Below, piece by piece: positions 37,744-47,700 of a DNA stretch of 64,000 bases (positions are counted from its first letter, which is position 1; every line of letters begins with the position of its first letter). Origin of the DNA: Sphagnum compactum (lineage: Eukaryota; Bryophyta; Sphagnopsida; Sphagnales). The position numbers were made by a program, and so were the translations under genes. Location of the stretch: the NCBI GenBank assembly GCA_965153455.1, contig OZ234493.1, positions 10,840,213 through 10,904,212 on the forward strand. The letters run 5' to 3'. The notes beneath the pieces were generated by a model, which worked only from the letters and a program-made list of their open reading frames with translations, had not been told where the DNA came from and made no database searches.

Positions 37744-39282
37744 ATGGGTTTCATGCTAGAAACAACAGGGAGCATTTGCTCTGAGATGATCAGTGGCAGT
37801 GACTCTCAATCAAGCAGCAGCAGCAGCAGCAGCAGCAACTGCAGCTCCATGCGAAGCGGCAATGCTGATCATGCTGCAGAGGAGCACAGATGCCTGGCCA
37901 TTTTGCATGGTCATGAAGGCAATGTGATATCCTTGGCACTTGCAGGTGACATGCTCTACTCTGGCTCAGACCGTGGCGACATCCAAGCATGGAAGAATAA
38001 TCCTCAGTTCAGAAAGGCAAAGAGATTCGGATCTGGAGAAGGATCTGTGAAGTCCTTGGTGGTGGTGGATGACAAAGTGATCAGTGCTCATCAGGATTGC
38101 AAGATCAGAGTGTGGAGAAAATCAAAGGGTGAATCTAATAGGCTTCAACAGCTTGTCATCTCCACGCCATCCATGAAAGCCTTCCTCATCAACTTCTTGA
38201 CCCCCAACAACAACTATGTTCAGGTCAGTGCAGTGCTGTAGCTCATCCTCCAAACTCTCTAGCGGTTGGTCTCCAACCCATTTTTCCTCTACTCCTGCTT
38301 GGGATTCTTTGAAGATCATTACTCCACAATGAAGTCCTTTTGCAATCGTGAGGAGCACTCAATTCTCTCTTGAGACTGAATTTACCTCCTCTTCCAAGAA
38401 GGGGTTTGAAAACCAATTTAACCATGGATTCTGAACAAAGGGAATGAACATATGTTGCTGCAGGTGCGGAGGCAGCGTGAGAAGGCCTTGTGGACAGACC
38501 ATCATGATGTCATTTCAGTCTTGGCTGTAGGCACTGATGTTCTGTACTCTGGATCATGGGACAAGAGCATCAAGGTATGGCGTCTCGCTGATTTCAAGTG
38601 TCTGGAATCTCTTACCTCCCACATTGATGCAGTTAATGCCCTTGCAGTTGATCGGAAACAAGGTTTGCTGTACAGTGGTTCAGCAGATGCCACAATCAAG
38701 GTATGGCGCAGACATTATTCAAATCTTCCAGCAACCCATACACTGATCACCACTCTGGAGGAGGCAAAGAAATCTCCAGTCAATGCCCTAGCTCTAAGCC
38801 CTGATGCTGAAATCTTGTACTCAGGAGAGAGCAACAAAACTATCGCAGTTTGGAAGCGTTTGGAGCTCAGAGGAGGACACAAACATGTGGTTCCCACAGG
38901 TTTACTCAGAGGTCATCGCCTTGCCGTTTTGTGCTTGAGCACCATTGCTGATTTGTTGATAAGCGGATCAGCTGACAAGACAATTCGCATATGGAGAAGA
39001 GGAGCCACAGATGGGTTGCATTCCTGTGTGGCCTTGCTGCAAGGACACAAGGGACCAGTGAAATCTTTGTGTACATCTGCAGACACAACAAGAATGGGAT
39101 TCATGGTTTACAGTGGGAGTATGGATTGTGATGTGCGGGTTTGGTGGATACCTCCTGATCAAGAGAGAGAAGCTGAGAACCTCACCTCTGATGGTTCTCA
39201 AGAAAGCCCCCCACCTTCTGTCAGATGGAGCAACAACAACAACCACCATCTCTCCAACATGATGAGCCTGCCATCCCTTTGA
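37744..39282 (+). CDS. WD40 beta-propeller protein, JINGUBANG-type
   Basis: Two exons, 37744-38223 and 38464-39282, join in phase 0 across a GT-AG intron (432 aa). The first ATG of the frame is used. An N-terminal Ser/Asn-rich stretch, encoded partly by an AGC microsatellite, precedes about seven WD repeats from residue about 50. Typical blades include 'HEGNVISLALAGDMLYSGS', 'HHDVISVLAVGTDVLYSGS', 'WDKSIKVWR', 'SADATIKVWRR' and 'SADKTIRIWRRG'. The 'YSGS' plus 'KVWR' pattern and the order of blades match the plant JINGUBANG family. The Arabidopsis namesake is a pollen protein that restrains germination in dry conditions; others in the family are uncharacterised. WD40 propellers are protein-binding scaffolds without catalysis. 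The C-terminus ends in an Asn/His-rich tail. Family-level confidence is high; biological role is inferred only loosely. Confidence 0.93.
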
Positions 39283-39824
39283 CCATGACGCACATCTTTG
39301 ATGATGATACAGCAGCACCCAACAACAATTGCTCCCACAACAAGAACTCCCAGCTACAATGGTTCAGAAACTAAACTCAAGATTAGAAAAGTGCATTCTG
39401 TTTCTTGCTGATTTGTGCTGCAAACCACAAACAAGAAGCCAATTCACGTAGGTAGGATTTCACAATTTTGTAGAACAGTTCAAACAACATCATGTACTTC
39501 ATTGCATGTATGTATCATTTTTATCAACTGGATTCAACCAGTTTTGTTCTCTTCTTCAAGGAGTCAGTCTGATTTAGCCTTTGAATGTGAATTTTCTCTG
39601 CTGTCACATGGGGATGAAATCGGGTTGCTTGAAACAACAACAGCAGCTGATAAAGATTTCCAAGACAAGATATTCACTCAGATGGATTTTAAAGCGACTT
39701 CTTGCTCATGAATTCCCTTCCAAAGAGAGGAGAGGAGAAACACACCCCACTCCTCTCATCTTTTTGTATCTTTCTTCTTTGACATTTAGTATTTCCAATG
39801 ACATTGATTCTTCAGGATGAGTTC

Positions 39825-40035
39825 CAAATTCCACAGGAAACGACACAGAGAGGAAAAAAAAACCAGAAGAAGCATGTGAGAGAAGGATCATGTGTGATTC
39901 CAATGACAAAATCTTCATGAACAATTCAATTCCACAAGAAGAAACAGAAAGAGAAACAAAAGAGCTTGAGAAGAACCATGTGCAATTCCAATGCCAATCT
40001 TCATAAGCATGCAATTCCCACAAGAAGAAAGATTT
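39825..40035. repeat. Two-copy tandem duplication, about 110-120 bp unit
   Basis: The phrase 'aattccacaggaaacgacac' near 39,828 recurs as 'aattccacaagaagaaacag' near 39,927. Both are followed by 'agag' rich sequence, 'catgtg', 'attccaatg' and 'tcttcat'. A third partial 'attcccacaagaag' occurs at 40,014. Confidence 0.65.
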
Positions 40036-40371
40036 TCTATGGAAGGAGAAGCAGTCAGCCCAGCTACAGTGAACCAGAGATGTGGTCAAACAAAGAGGAG
40101 TGAAATGGAGGCTTGATGGATCGTTTGTTTCTTGCTGGTGCCACTGCTGCTTCTCTTCTCTCTTCTGCTTGAGAGAAGGGAGTGTTTGCTGGGTTGTGTT
40201 TCCCTTCTGGGTTGTCGCAGCAGCAGAGAGAAAATTTTGCTCAGCAAAACTGCATGTCATCCAAAGATGATTGTGGAAACCCAGGAAGGAGGAGGACGTA
40301 CAAGAAGATGATTGTAACAAGGATTTGCAACAGGAAGATATGATTGTCACAAGGATTTGTGTAACAAGGGC

Positions 40372-40685
40372 TTGCAATCTAAACCCTAAACCCTGAAAGA
40401 AGACAGACAAGCAATCAGTCATCATCATCAGATCTCTTTCCTCATAAAAAGAGCTTCTTCTTTTTCATTTTCCTTGGGACTCCAGTAATGGGTTTGCTGT
40501 TAGACGATTGAGAACTGAGTCTTCTTGTGAAATTGAGGAGGAATTTGTCGATCAGAAAGCAAGAGTGAAACCCTAAACCCTGAAAGAAGAGAGAGAAGCA
40601 GTCAGTCATCATCATCAGAGCTTTTCCTGAGGAATCCAGTGATGGGTTTGCTGTTGAGTGATTTGAGAACAGAGGATTCATGATC
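40372..40685. repeat. Two-copy tandem duplication, about 190 bp, with telomere-like motif
   Basis: The phrase 'aaaccctaaaccctgaaaga' occurs at 40,380 and 40,569. It is followed in both copies by 'cagtcatcatcatcag', then 'tttcct', and by 'ccagt(a/g)atgggtttgctgtt'. The duplication lies in the probable 5' leader of the galactosyltransferase gene. Confidence 0.8.
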
Positions 40686-40818
40686 CATGATCGAGCATGA
40701 CCCAAGGAAAAAGGAGCTTGCAATCTGTAGAGAGGTGCAAGCAATCTGCCATATCTGGTGAAGAAGTAGAGTTGTTGTGGACTACGTGATCCGCAAGACA
40801 TTCAGGGGGTTTGTTGCA

Positions 40819-43800
40819 ATGCCATTTGCCGCGATCTCCAACCGAAAGGTCACGCCACCCTTGTTGCCCAGCAGCAGCAGCAGCAGCAGCAACACTGTAG
40901 TGTGGGATGACGACAAGCTCTTCTTAGCATCTAGAGGTGGCCATCGCTCCGGACCATGGACGACAGCACGCAACAACAGCAGCAAGCTAATCCTAATTGC
41001 AGGATGCAGCAGCGTCGTCCTTCTCCTGCTCTTGATCATCTTCGGAATTCATCTCGTAGAGGAGCGCAATCTGTCGCGTCTCTGTGAGAGGCAGGTGAAG
41101 GATACATGGCGAGAAGCTTACCCTAAAGTGAAGGAGGAGGAGGAAGAGGACGACGATGAGTCTGCTACTGTTGTTGCTGCTGTTGAAACCGATGAGCTTC
41201 TTGCTGCTGCTGCTGGGCTTAGTACAGAACAAGGCAGAAAACAGAACAGCGGCAGTAGGAGGAGGAAAAAACACAAGGTGTTGGGTGTTGTGGGGATTCA
41301 GACAGGCTTCGATTCTGGGCTTCGTCGGAAAGCTCTGCGAGAGACATGGTTTCCTTCAACGCCAGAAGGCATCCTCAGGTGCACCATCACCATCACCACC
41401 ACCCACCACCCACCATTGCCTTTTTTTCCCAATCCTTGAATCCTTGAACTTTGTAGCATGGAACTGCAGATTGCTGTGTTCATGAAGCTTCTTCGGCAAC
41501 AAGTAGAAGAACAAAAGTCTTTACAATGTTGCTTAGATTGAGGATCTTGTTTTTGTTGCAACGAACAAGAGCTTGAAGCTTTCAGAAAAAACTCATGCAA
41601 CTTTGAGCTTGGAGCTTTCAGAAAAATTCATGCATTTGAGTTTGGAGCTTTCAGAAAAAACTCATGAATTTGAGCTTGGACATTTCAGAAAAAACCACAT
41701 GCCATTCTTCTCAGCTCCTCCTCCTCCTCCTTCTTCTTCTGCTGCTGCTGCTGCTGAAATCCTGCATCAGGACTCTTACTACCTTGTTTCCCCAAGATTT
41801 CTGCTAAACGAAAGCACAATCTTACATGTGATACTGTGAAGATGAAGATCCCACAAGAGTACCCCTTCACAACAATCTAAGACTGTTGTGAAGGGTACTC
41901 CAACAGATTATAGATTTGAGCATTCTGCTTGTGGGCATGGAGCTTCTTTTATGCTCAATGGTTTCAATGAGAAACCATGAAACTCTTCTTCTCACCACAT
42001 GAACACAGTGTATTCTGCTGTGCATCAGTGTTGTCATCTTTGAGAATCGTAACTTTAACTTCTTCTTCTTCTTCCTGTTCACTGTTCTGATGTTTCTATC
42101 AGAAGGTGCAATGCAACAGCTTTGGTTTTGAACTCTTTTTCTGTGTTTACAATTTGTGCAGACTTGAGAGGGCAACAGGGCTTGCTTTCAGATTTGTCAT
42201 AGGGCATTCTGTTGATGTCTGGAAGATGCGGGCGCTTGAGGAGGAGATAACACAACACAATGACTTCATTCGTATTGACATTGATGAGAGCTACCAAAAC
42301 CTCAATCTCAAAACGTATGCAAACTTTTCAAGCTTTTTTGTTGTTATTGTAATTAGTGCATGGTGATTTTTCTTGATCAGTTTGCTACACAGATAGATAT
42401 GCCATACCCAGCGTCTATCATGCAATCCAAATTGCCACATCCAAGAAGCTTAGTCGGTGTCAAATTTTCTTGGTTTTGCTAGCAGCTGATGGCAGATTTA
42501 GTTTTGCAGTCAACATGCAGACCATCACAGCAGAAGATTCCTGAGATCTGATTGTTTTGGGTTTGTTGCAGATTAGCGTTTTTCAAAGCGGCATACATGC
42601 TCTTTGATGCTGATTTTTATGTTAAGGCAGATGATGACATTTACTTGCGCCCAGGTAAAAATTTGCTGAGTGTTTTTTCCTCATCCATTTTGACAAGGGG
42701 TCAGTTTGCAAAACATTTTCTCCACATGGAATTGGTGAAGGAGTGGAGAAGTCGCATTGCAAGTGCAAACCTCCACTGTTAGTTTTTCTACTATGAACAT
42801 AGGAGAGAGCGCATGTGACCAGTTTCTATACAAAGATGGTAGACAGCACTTGTGACCAGTTTCTATTACAAAGATAGGAGAGAGGTGCTTGTGACCCCTT
42901 TCTGTCACAAAGATAAGAGAGTGCGGTTGTGACCTTCTTGCTCCTTGTGATGTTTTGACCTTTGCATTTGAACTCACATCAGATGAGTGTGATCAGGTGG
43001 ATCTAAAATGTTTATGTTGGTACTGCTACTCTGGTTACGCTGTGGTTCATTGGCATATGCAAGAGGGACTGTCTAGTGCTTTCTCCATTTTGTGCTGGTG
43101 GGAATTAAGCTTTTGAGTCAATCTTCTGTGTTTCTTGTACAACAGATCGGCTTGCTACTTTGCTAGCCAAGGAGAGGCCAAGCCCTAGGACTTATTTGGG
43201 TTGCATGAAGAAAGGACCCGTGATTACAGATGCAAAATTCAAGTGGTATATCTCTTTTTAGTGCTTGCCGACATCATGTTCCTGTTGCTTCCAAAAATGC
43301 AAACAGAAATTTTATGATGATGCAGATTTCATGGAATGGTTTTCCTGGAACTTTTGGGTAGATTATCATATAGTTATCCACACCCCACTGTCAAGTGTTG
43401 ATGAAGCCAGTGGGTAGTTATGGCAGCTTGTCACTGCCATTTGGGATGAAAGTGATGGTCCAATTCTTTGTGAGTGACTCTTGTAAGGTTACAACTGCAC
43501 TCATCTTTCATGTTATCTTCAAATTGCTTTTGTGAAGATTTCTCCACAATTTCATAGATATGTTCAGAGAGACTACTAGGTATTGATTGAGGGGCTGCTT
43601 TGATCTGTTTATGTGTTGTTTGACTTGTAGAAAGACAAGTTGGTAATGCAGGTATGAGCCAAATGGGTACATGCTTGGGAGTGAATACTTCTTGCATGCA
43701 TACGGGCCAATCTATGCTCTATCTGCTGAAGTGGTGGCAAGTTTGTCAGCTGCCAGAAACAACAGGTAAAAATGCGTTGGAGTGAGTTTGCTTGATTGCA

Positions 43801-44249
43801 AAAGGATGAGTCCATGAATTCATATCCCAGCACGCGCACTACGTTTGTGACAGTGACTATCCTTTTCAATCTGTTGCGTTCATGTCTCTGTTTGTGTTGA
43901 AAGCAGTTTAATCCTTGATCAGGAATTTGGGCAAAATGGTGAGGAGCAGCAGCAGACAGTCATTTTTGGTATGTGGAGAGAGTCGTATGTGTTTTTTTTC
44001 TTGGTGGCATGTTCTGAAGATGTCAGATGGATTGTTGTTGTTTCCAGTTTACGAATGTTCATGAATGAGGATGTTACAATAGGCGTGTGGATGTTGGCAA
44101 TGGACGTAACACATGAAGACAATCGTGCACTCTGTGACCCCCAGTGTCATCCTAACTCAATTGCTGTTTGGGATGTCCCAAAATGCTCCGGTATTGCTTA
44201 CTATCATCATCCCTTGTGTATGCCACAGAAAAAGGCTGCTGATGTATGA
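40819..44249 (+). CDS. Probable beta-1,3-galactosyltransferase (GT31 family, plant B3GALT12-14 type)
   Basis: Six exons join in frame: 40819-41378, 42162-42314, 42572-42654, 43146-43245, 43652-43765 and 44048-44249 (403 aa), all with GT-AG introns. The first ATG of the frame is 40,819. The protein is a type II membrane enzyme: a short cytosolic tail with a Ser run, a membrane helix at about residues 56-80, and an acidic/Ala stem. The catalytic domain has '[12 protein letters not shown]', '[12 protein letters not shown]', '[11 protein letters not shown]', the DxD-type '[12 protein letters not shown]' (Asp258-260, nucleotide-sugar/Mn binding), '[10 protein letters not shown]', 'YALSAEVV', '[12 protein letters not shown]' and 'VWDVPKCSG'. 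The family adds galactose in the Golgi to glycan or hydroxyproline-rich acceptors; acceptor specificity is not readable. No galectin domain is present. Introns 1, 3 and 4 carry minisatellites or a dispersed repeat. The last about 15 residues after 'KCSG' differ from relatives, so the 3' end is slightly less certain. Confidence 0.93.
41573..41700. repeat. Intron 1 minisatellite, about 36-bp unit, four copies
   Basis: The unit 'gagcttggagctttcagaaa' plus 'aaactcatg' is repeated four times within the first intron of the galactosyltransferase. Copies differ at a few positions, and the last has 'gacatttcag' in place of 'gagctttcag'. Confidence 0.85.
41856..41900. other. Short near-perfect hairpin in intron 1
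   Basis: The sequence 'gagtaccccttcacaac' is followed after about 12 bases by its complement 'gttgtgaagggtactc', which lacks one G. It forms a stem of about 16 bp in the galactosyltransferase first intron. It is too short for a typical plant miRNA precursor and may be the relic of a small inverted-repeat element. Confidence 0.6.
42780..42950. repeat. Intron 3 minisatellite, about 40-bp unit
   Basis: The phrase 'tgtgaccagtttctat' plus 'acaaagat(a)ggagaga' recurs about four times, with the later copies reading 'tgtgacccctttctgtcaca' and 'ttgtgaccttcttg'. It lies in the third intron of the galactosyltransferase. Confidence 0.75.
43282..43570 (-). repeat. Dispersed repeat, copy 3 of 4, inside galactosyltransferase intron 4
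   Basis: Reverse complement of the 8,630-8,920 copy along almost its full length, from 'gttgcttccaaaaatgcaaa' to 'tttctccacaatttcataga'. It includes 'cagtgggtagttatggcagc' and 'ttgtgagtgactcttgtaag'. It occupies about 290 of the 406 bases of intron 4, so the intron was probably enlarged by the insertion. Confidence 0.8.
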
Positions 44250-45164
44250 CTGTCAGAGAGATGAGGAGTTGTCAAAGCATAACTGCTCATAGAATAATTA
44301 TCCATGCCTTTTGCAGTTCTCCATTTGGTTCTCTTTCAGGTATTAGAAGAATTTGCGATTGAGGTGTTTGTTACCTGCTGTGATAACATTGTGTGAAATT
44401 GGGTGTGGGGAATTTGATAGGGCTTTGCCATCCCACAGAGCAGCTACCAATTCTACATCAGGATCCCCTGTGCTCAACAAGTCCCACATTGCCACAGGAG
44501 AATTGATGACAAGTCTGGCTGGTTGGTCTCATGCTTGAGACTTCTCTAGAGCAATTTGGATCTTGTAGGTTTCATTTGTGATCATCATCATCAATGCAGT
44601 AAAGCCCAACACAGATGACAGACATGTGATTTGTATATTGATTTTGAGTTTGAGCTTCACTTCTGCAGAGTGTAATATAATAAATGATTGTTCATGAACT
44701 CTCCCTCCCCTCCCTGTCATCTATTTGCATGTGTGAGTAGTGTGTGTACTCGTGTCTATGAAATACCAGATCAGAAAAAACCCTCCAAAACCATAAAATC
44801 CCAAAACCTTTGACCATAACCACTTAAAACAAAGCCCCCAAGAACCTTGAACCCTGAATTCAAAATTCCTGAAACTTCCTATTGTGTTGTCAACACCATT
44901 AACATCCTATGAGATGAAGAGTTGTGGTAGTCAATAATCAGTCCGCAATGCAAAGCAAGGTCAGGTTCCAAAAAGGCTTTCATTGTTCTTAGGAAAATAG
45001 AAGCAAGGGTGACCAGATGTAGAAGGGCTTCTATTGTTTGAAGGAATTGGGAAGAAGGGCAGGGATTATTTTTTTCTCCAAATCAGTACAGATTGCCTAA
45101 ACCCAGATTGAACAGCTCCAAATCTTCTTCCAGAACACCTAAACAGATCTGAATTCCCAATTTC
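44250..45164 (+). other. Probable 3' UTR and flank of the galactosyltransferase
   Basis: Composition matches the gene for several hundred bases past the stop, with AATAAA-like 'ataataaatg' near 44,678. No other gene was recognised. Confidence 0.4.
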
Positions 45165-45414
45165 TGTATCTATGATTGCAGAGAGATCTCCACTACACTT
45201 TGAAAGGTAACACAACAACGAGTCAGTCATAACCATCATCTGAACAGCAGTGACGAGCTGCCATGACTACCCACTGACTTCATCAGCTCCTTTCATCAGC
45301 TCCCAACTATGGATGTAGATAAGTATATACTAATCTGCTCAAAATTTCAGAGCAAACTATTATATGAATCTGGATCCTAAGTTTCTGTCACATTCCAGGA
45401 GCAACCGGAAGACT
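45165..45414 (+). repeat. Dispersed repeat, copy 4 of 4
   Basis: Same orientation as the 8,630-8,920 copy and close to it in wording: 'gcagagagatctccactaca', 'cagtgacgagctgccatgac', 'tacccactgacttcatcagc', 'atggatgtagataagtatat' and 'gtttctgtcacattccagga'. It has a short internal duplication of 'catcagctcc' and lacks about 30 bases ('gagagtcgctcacaaagtga' region) present in copies 1 and 3. Confidence 0.82.
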
Positions 45415-46042
45415 AGATTCCCACACATTGTGTTTGTCAATTCAGTCCTTGATTTGTTCAGGAGGCCTTTCACCAATAGGTAACCAGCATTTTAACATAT
45501 ATATTTAGCATTGGCACTACAATCAAACTCAGAAAACTCTAAACATTAAACATGAGAAGAAAGCTTCTATATTATTTTTTCTCATATTTAGAAAAATGAA
45601 AGTAAAAAAGCACTTGCAAGCACTGAAAGCTTCTCCTTGACAAGCAGGTTGAAACAATCAATGCTTGATCTCTGCCTCTCTGGTTTTTAAATAACTCCAC
45701 CATGACCATGGACATAAGAGAATTACACACCTCACAGTTCTGGACAACATAGTCCATTCCATGCCACCATGGTACCCACCTGGAGTTTCAACTAGCTCTT
45801 CAATTTGCAAGAGAAAGGTGAGCACTACTCACTGGCCCAGTGTGATGCAAGCAGAATGCTTCTTCTATTTCATTATATACCAGCCATAGCTCCCACTTGT
45901 GATCCTTAGCATTAACCATTCATGAGTATCACCGACAATCTCCAACTCTCAAGCTTAACCATGCAATGTTGGTGCACAGATCCCGAAAATCCATAACACT
46001 AATGATGAGTCCTCTCAAATGAAAGACAACCAGAAACTATGT
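45415..46042. other. Spacer and probable 3' UTR of the prolyl 4-hydroxylase
   Basis: No gene was recognised. The right-hand part probably belongs to the minus-strand prolyl 4-hydroxylase transcript. Confidence 0.4.
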
Positions 46043-46984
46043 CTAGCACAATTTGCAAGCTTTTCGGCATGCACCAGGCCACTCTGGTGTGCCCACCATG
46101 TAGGCAGGATTCTTTTTGCACTCACCGTAAGCTGCCCATTCCTCACACTTATCATCCTCATTCACACACTCACCACTCTTGGGTCTCTGTTTCTCAAACG
46201 ATCCAACATGGATCCACTTTGTGGCCGACCATTTCTCGCCTTCTACAACAGGACAACCAGTATGCAAGCTCATTGGATCTGGTTCGGCCGAAGGATGCAA
46301 ACTGAAGAAGAGCAAAGCATCACCCTTCTTGGGCTTCACACCTAACCCTCCTTTGCCACAATCAGACCATGAATCATCCTTGGGTCCTCCATCATGCTCT
46401 GCAGATGGGAAAACTGTCTCACCTCCCTTGACGACATCAGAGAGGTACATCAAGACGGTTGCTATTCTGTGACCCCCGAGAGCTTGATTGTTCTTGTCAT
46501 GGAAGTAGTCAAAATGTGGCTCATACTTCTGCCCGTACTGATACCTCAGGACTTGAATGGACTCCCCATTTTCCTTTGGCAGGAAAGTCCAGGCTGCAAT
46601 TCGATCCTCAATTTGTGAAACCACTTCATCCTGCCCTTTCATCAAAAACATTCCTGAACTTGTGCGGATATCACTTTTCACACTCTTGCCAGATTCATTG
46701 TCTGCAACCATTGACTCCTCCAGCTTGTCTTTTGCAAGCTGAATCATATGATTGCACTCAGAATCTGTCAGAAACCGCTTTGCCAAAAAGGCTCGTGGTT
46801 TCCACGAAAGCTGGATCACTGACGTTGGATCAAAATTACTTACCACTTGCTCTATCCTTCCTGAGTTTTGTACCTTCTTCGCAGGCTGCACTTCCCCCAA
46901 CCATCCTGGCAGATCATCCACATGTGCAGCTGTTCCTCCACCTTGCAGCAAACACAACAATAGCAAGACCACCAACATCCTCAT
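46043..46984 (-). CDS. Prolyl 4-hydroxylase with C-terminal ShK domain
   Basis: A single uninterrupted frame of 313 aa. The ATG at 46,984 is used because it opens a clear signal peptide ('MRMLVVLLLLCLL'); codons upstream in the same frame lack an ATG. The 2-oxoglutarate/Fe(II) dioxygenase domain spans about residues 55-265. Iron ligands are His157 and Asp159 ('EPHFDYF') and His241 ('LHTGCPV'), and Lys251 ten residues later ('GEKWSATKWI') should bind 2-oxoglutarate, matching the spacing in characterised plant and algal enzymes. A six-cysteine ShK-type tail follows (Cys273, 280, 289, 306, 310, 313). The enzyme hydroxylates proline in secretory cell-wall proteins such as extensins and arabinogalactan proteins, in the ER/Golgi. 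Length is normal for the family. Plant relatives usually have many introns, so the intronless coding region is unusual and hints at a retrocopy origin, although all key residues are kept. Confidence 0.94.
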   Translation of the reverse strand: MRMLVVLLLLCLLQGGGTAAHVDDLPGWLGEVQPAKKVQNSGRIEQVVSNFDPTSVIQLSWKPRAFLAKRFLTDSECNHMIQLAKDKLEESMVADNESGKSVKSDIRTSSGMFLMKGQDEVVSQIEDRIAAWTFLPKENGESIQVLRYQYGQKYEPHFDYFHDKNNQALGGHRIATVLMYLSDVVKGGETVFPSAEHDGGPKDDSWSDCGKGGLGVKPKKGDALLFFSLHPSAEPDPMSLHTGCPVVEGEKWSATKWIHVGSFEKQRPKSGECVNEDDKCEEWAAYGECKKNPAYMVGTPEWPGACRKACKLC

Positions 46985-47700
46985 AACTTCTTCTGCTGCT
47001 GCTGCTGCAACAAAACCCCCAAAGAAACAAACATTTTCAAGGGAAAAAAAAATCACAAATCAAAGAGGACAAGAATGCCCCCCCATCACGTCAAACAAAA
47101 ACAGTTATATAACTGCAGATTTCTTCACATTTCTTACCACATCTTTTGCAGCAGAAATTCTAAGGGACAAATCATTTCTATGCACAGAATATCACACAAA
47201 CCCTAAACTTCTCAATGCTTTTCCCTCTACCGTCTCGACATCCCTAGGCTCCCTCCCACACATTGGATGATTAGGTTGATGACCACTCCAGCTCCTTAGA
47301 GGTTTGCTATTTGTACAGAACACTACTCCAGCAGAAGTTGATCTCAAAAAACACCACACCGCCGAGGTGAGAGACCACGCGCCAAGGCGACATCAGAATC
47401 ACTCAGTCTCTTGAGAATGAAAGACTGTACGACACTTTGCTAGAGACATTTTCAGCCAAAATTTGCAAGAAAATTCTCTACAGAAAGAAGGCGAAGTGAC
47501 GTACCTTGAATGACCAAAATCTGCGCATGAAACAATGCACAATCGCTGCAAGATCGGTGAGTCTGTGAGGAGGAGGAGGAGGAGGAGCAGCAGCAGCAGC
47601 AGCAGCGAGAGCGCGTCGAGAGCAGAGGGACAACGAAGAAGAAGAAGCAGGGAGACTACGGTAGCCATAGTCTCAGGTTAACATAACCTGGGGTCAACTT
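46985..47700 (-). promoter_or_regulatory. 5' leader of the prolyl 4-hydroxylase with an upstream ORF
   Basis: On the minus strand an ATG at 47,668 opens a frame beginning 'MATVVSLLLLLRCP' with a run of about 13 Leu encoded by CTG/CTC repeats (47,566-47,605). A strong donor 'caag|gtacgt' follows at 47,505/47,504, and an acceptor-like 'ttttgttgcag' sits just upstream of the hydroxylase ATG, near 47,010. Joining them does not keep the Leu-rich frame in phase with the hydroxylase, so the best reading is a spliced leader carrying a uORF. No core promoter was located. Confidence 0.4.

Larger units (their letters stand above)
39283..40818 (+). other. Spacer between WD40 and galactosyltransferase genes, with leader of the latter
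   Basis: The left part is probably WD40 3' UTR and the right part the leader of the galactosyltransferase. Two tandem duplications lie here (listed separately). A 240-codon antisense frame spans 39,706-40,428 but has no recognisable motif and includes both duplicated segments, so it is not called. Confidence 0.4.

Noticed and set aside
39706-40428. A 240-codon open frame on the minus strand between two plus-strand genes
   Set aside because: It has no recognised motif, is rich in Ser/Phe/Leu, spans two tandem duplications and lies in probable UTR or leader of the neighbours. It is most likely a chance frame.
41856-41900. Short hairpin considered as a miRNA precursor
   Set aside because: The stem of about 16 bp is too short for a plant miRNA duplex with flanks. 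It is kept only as a structural feature.
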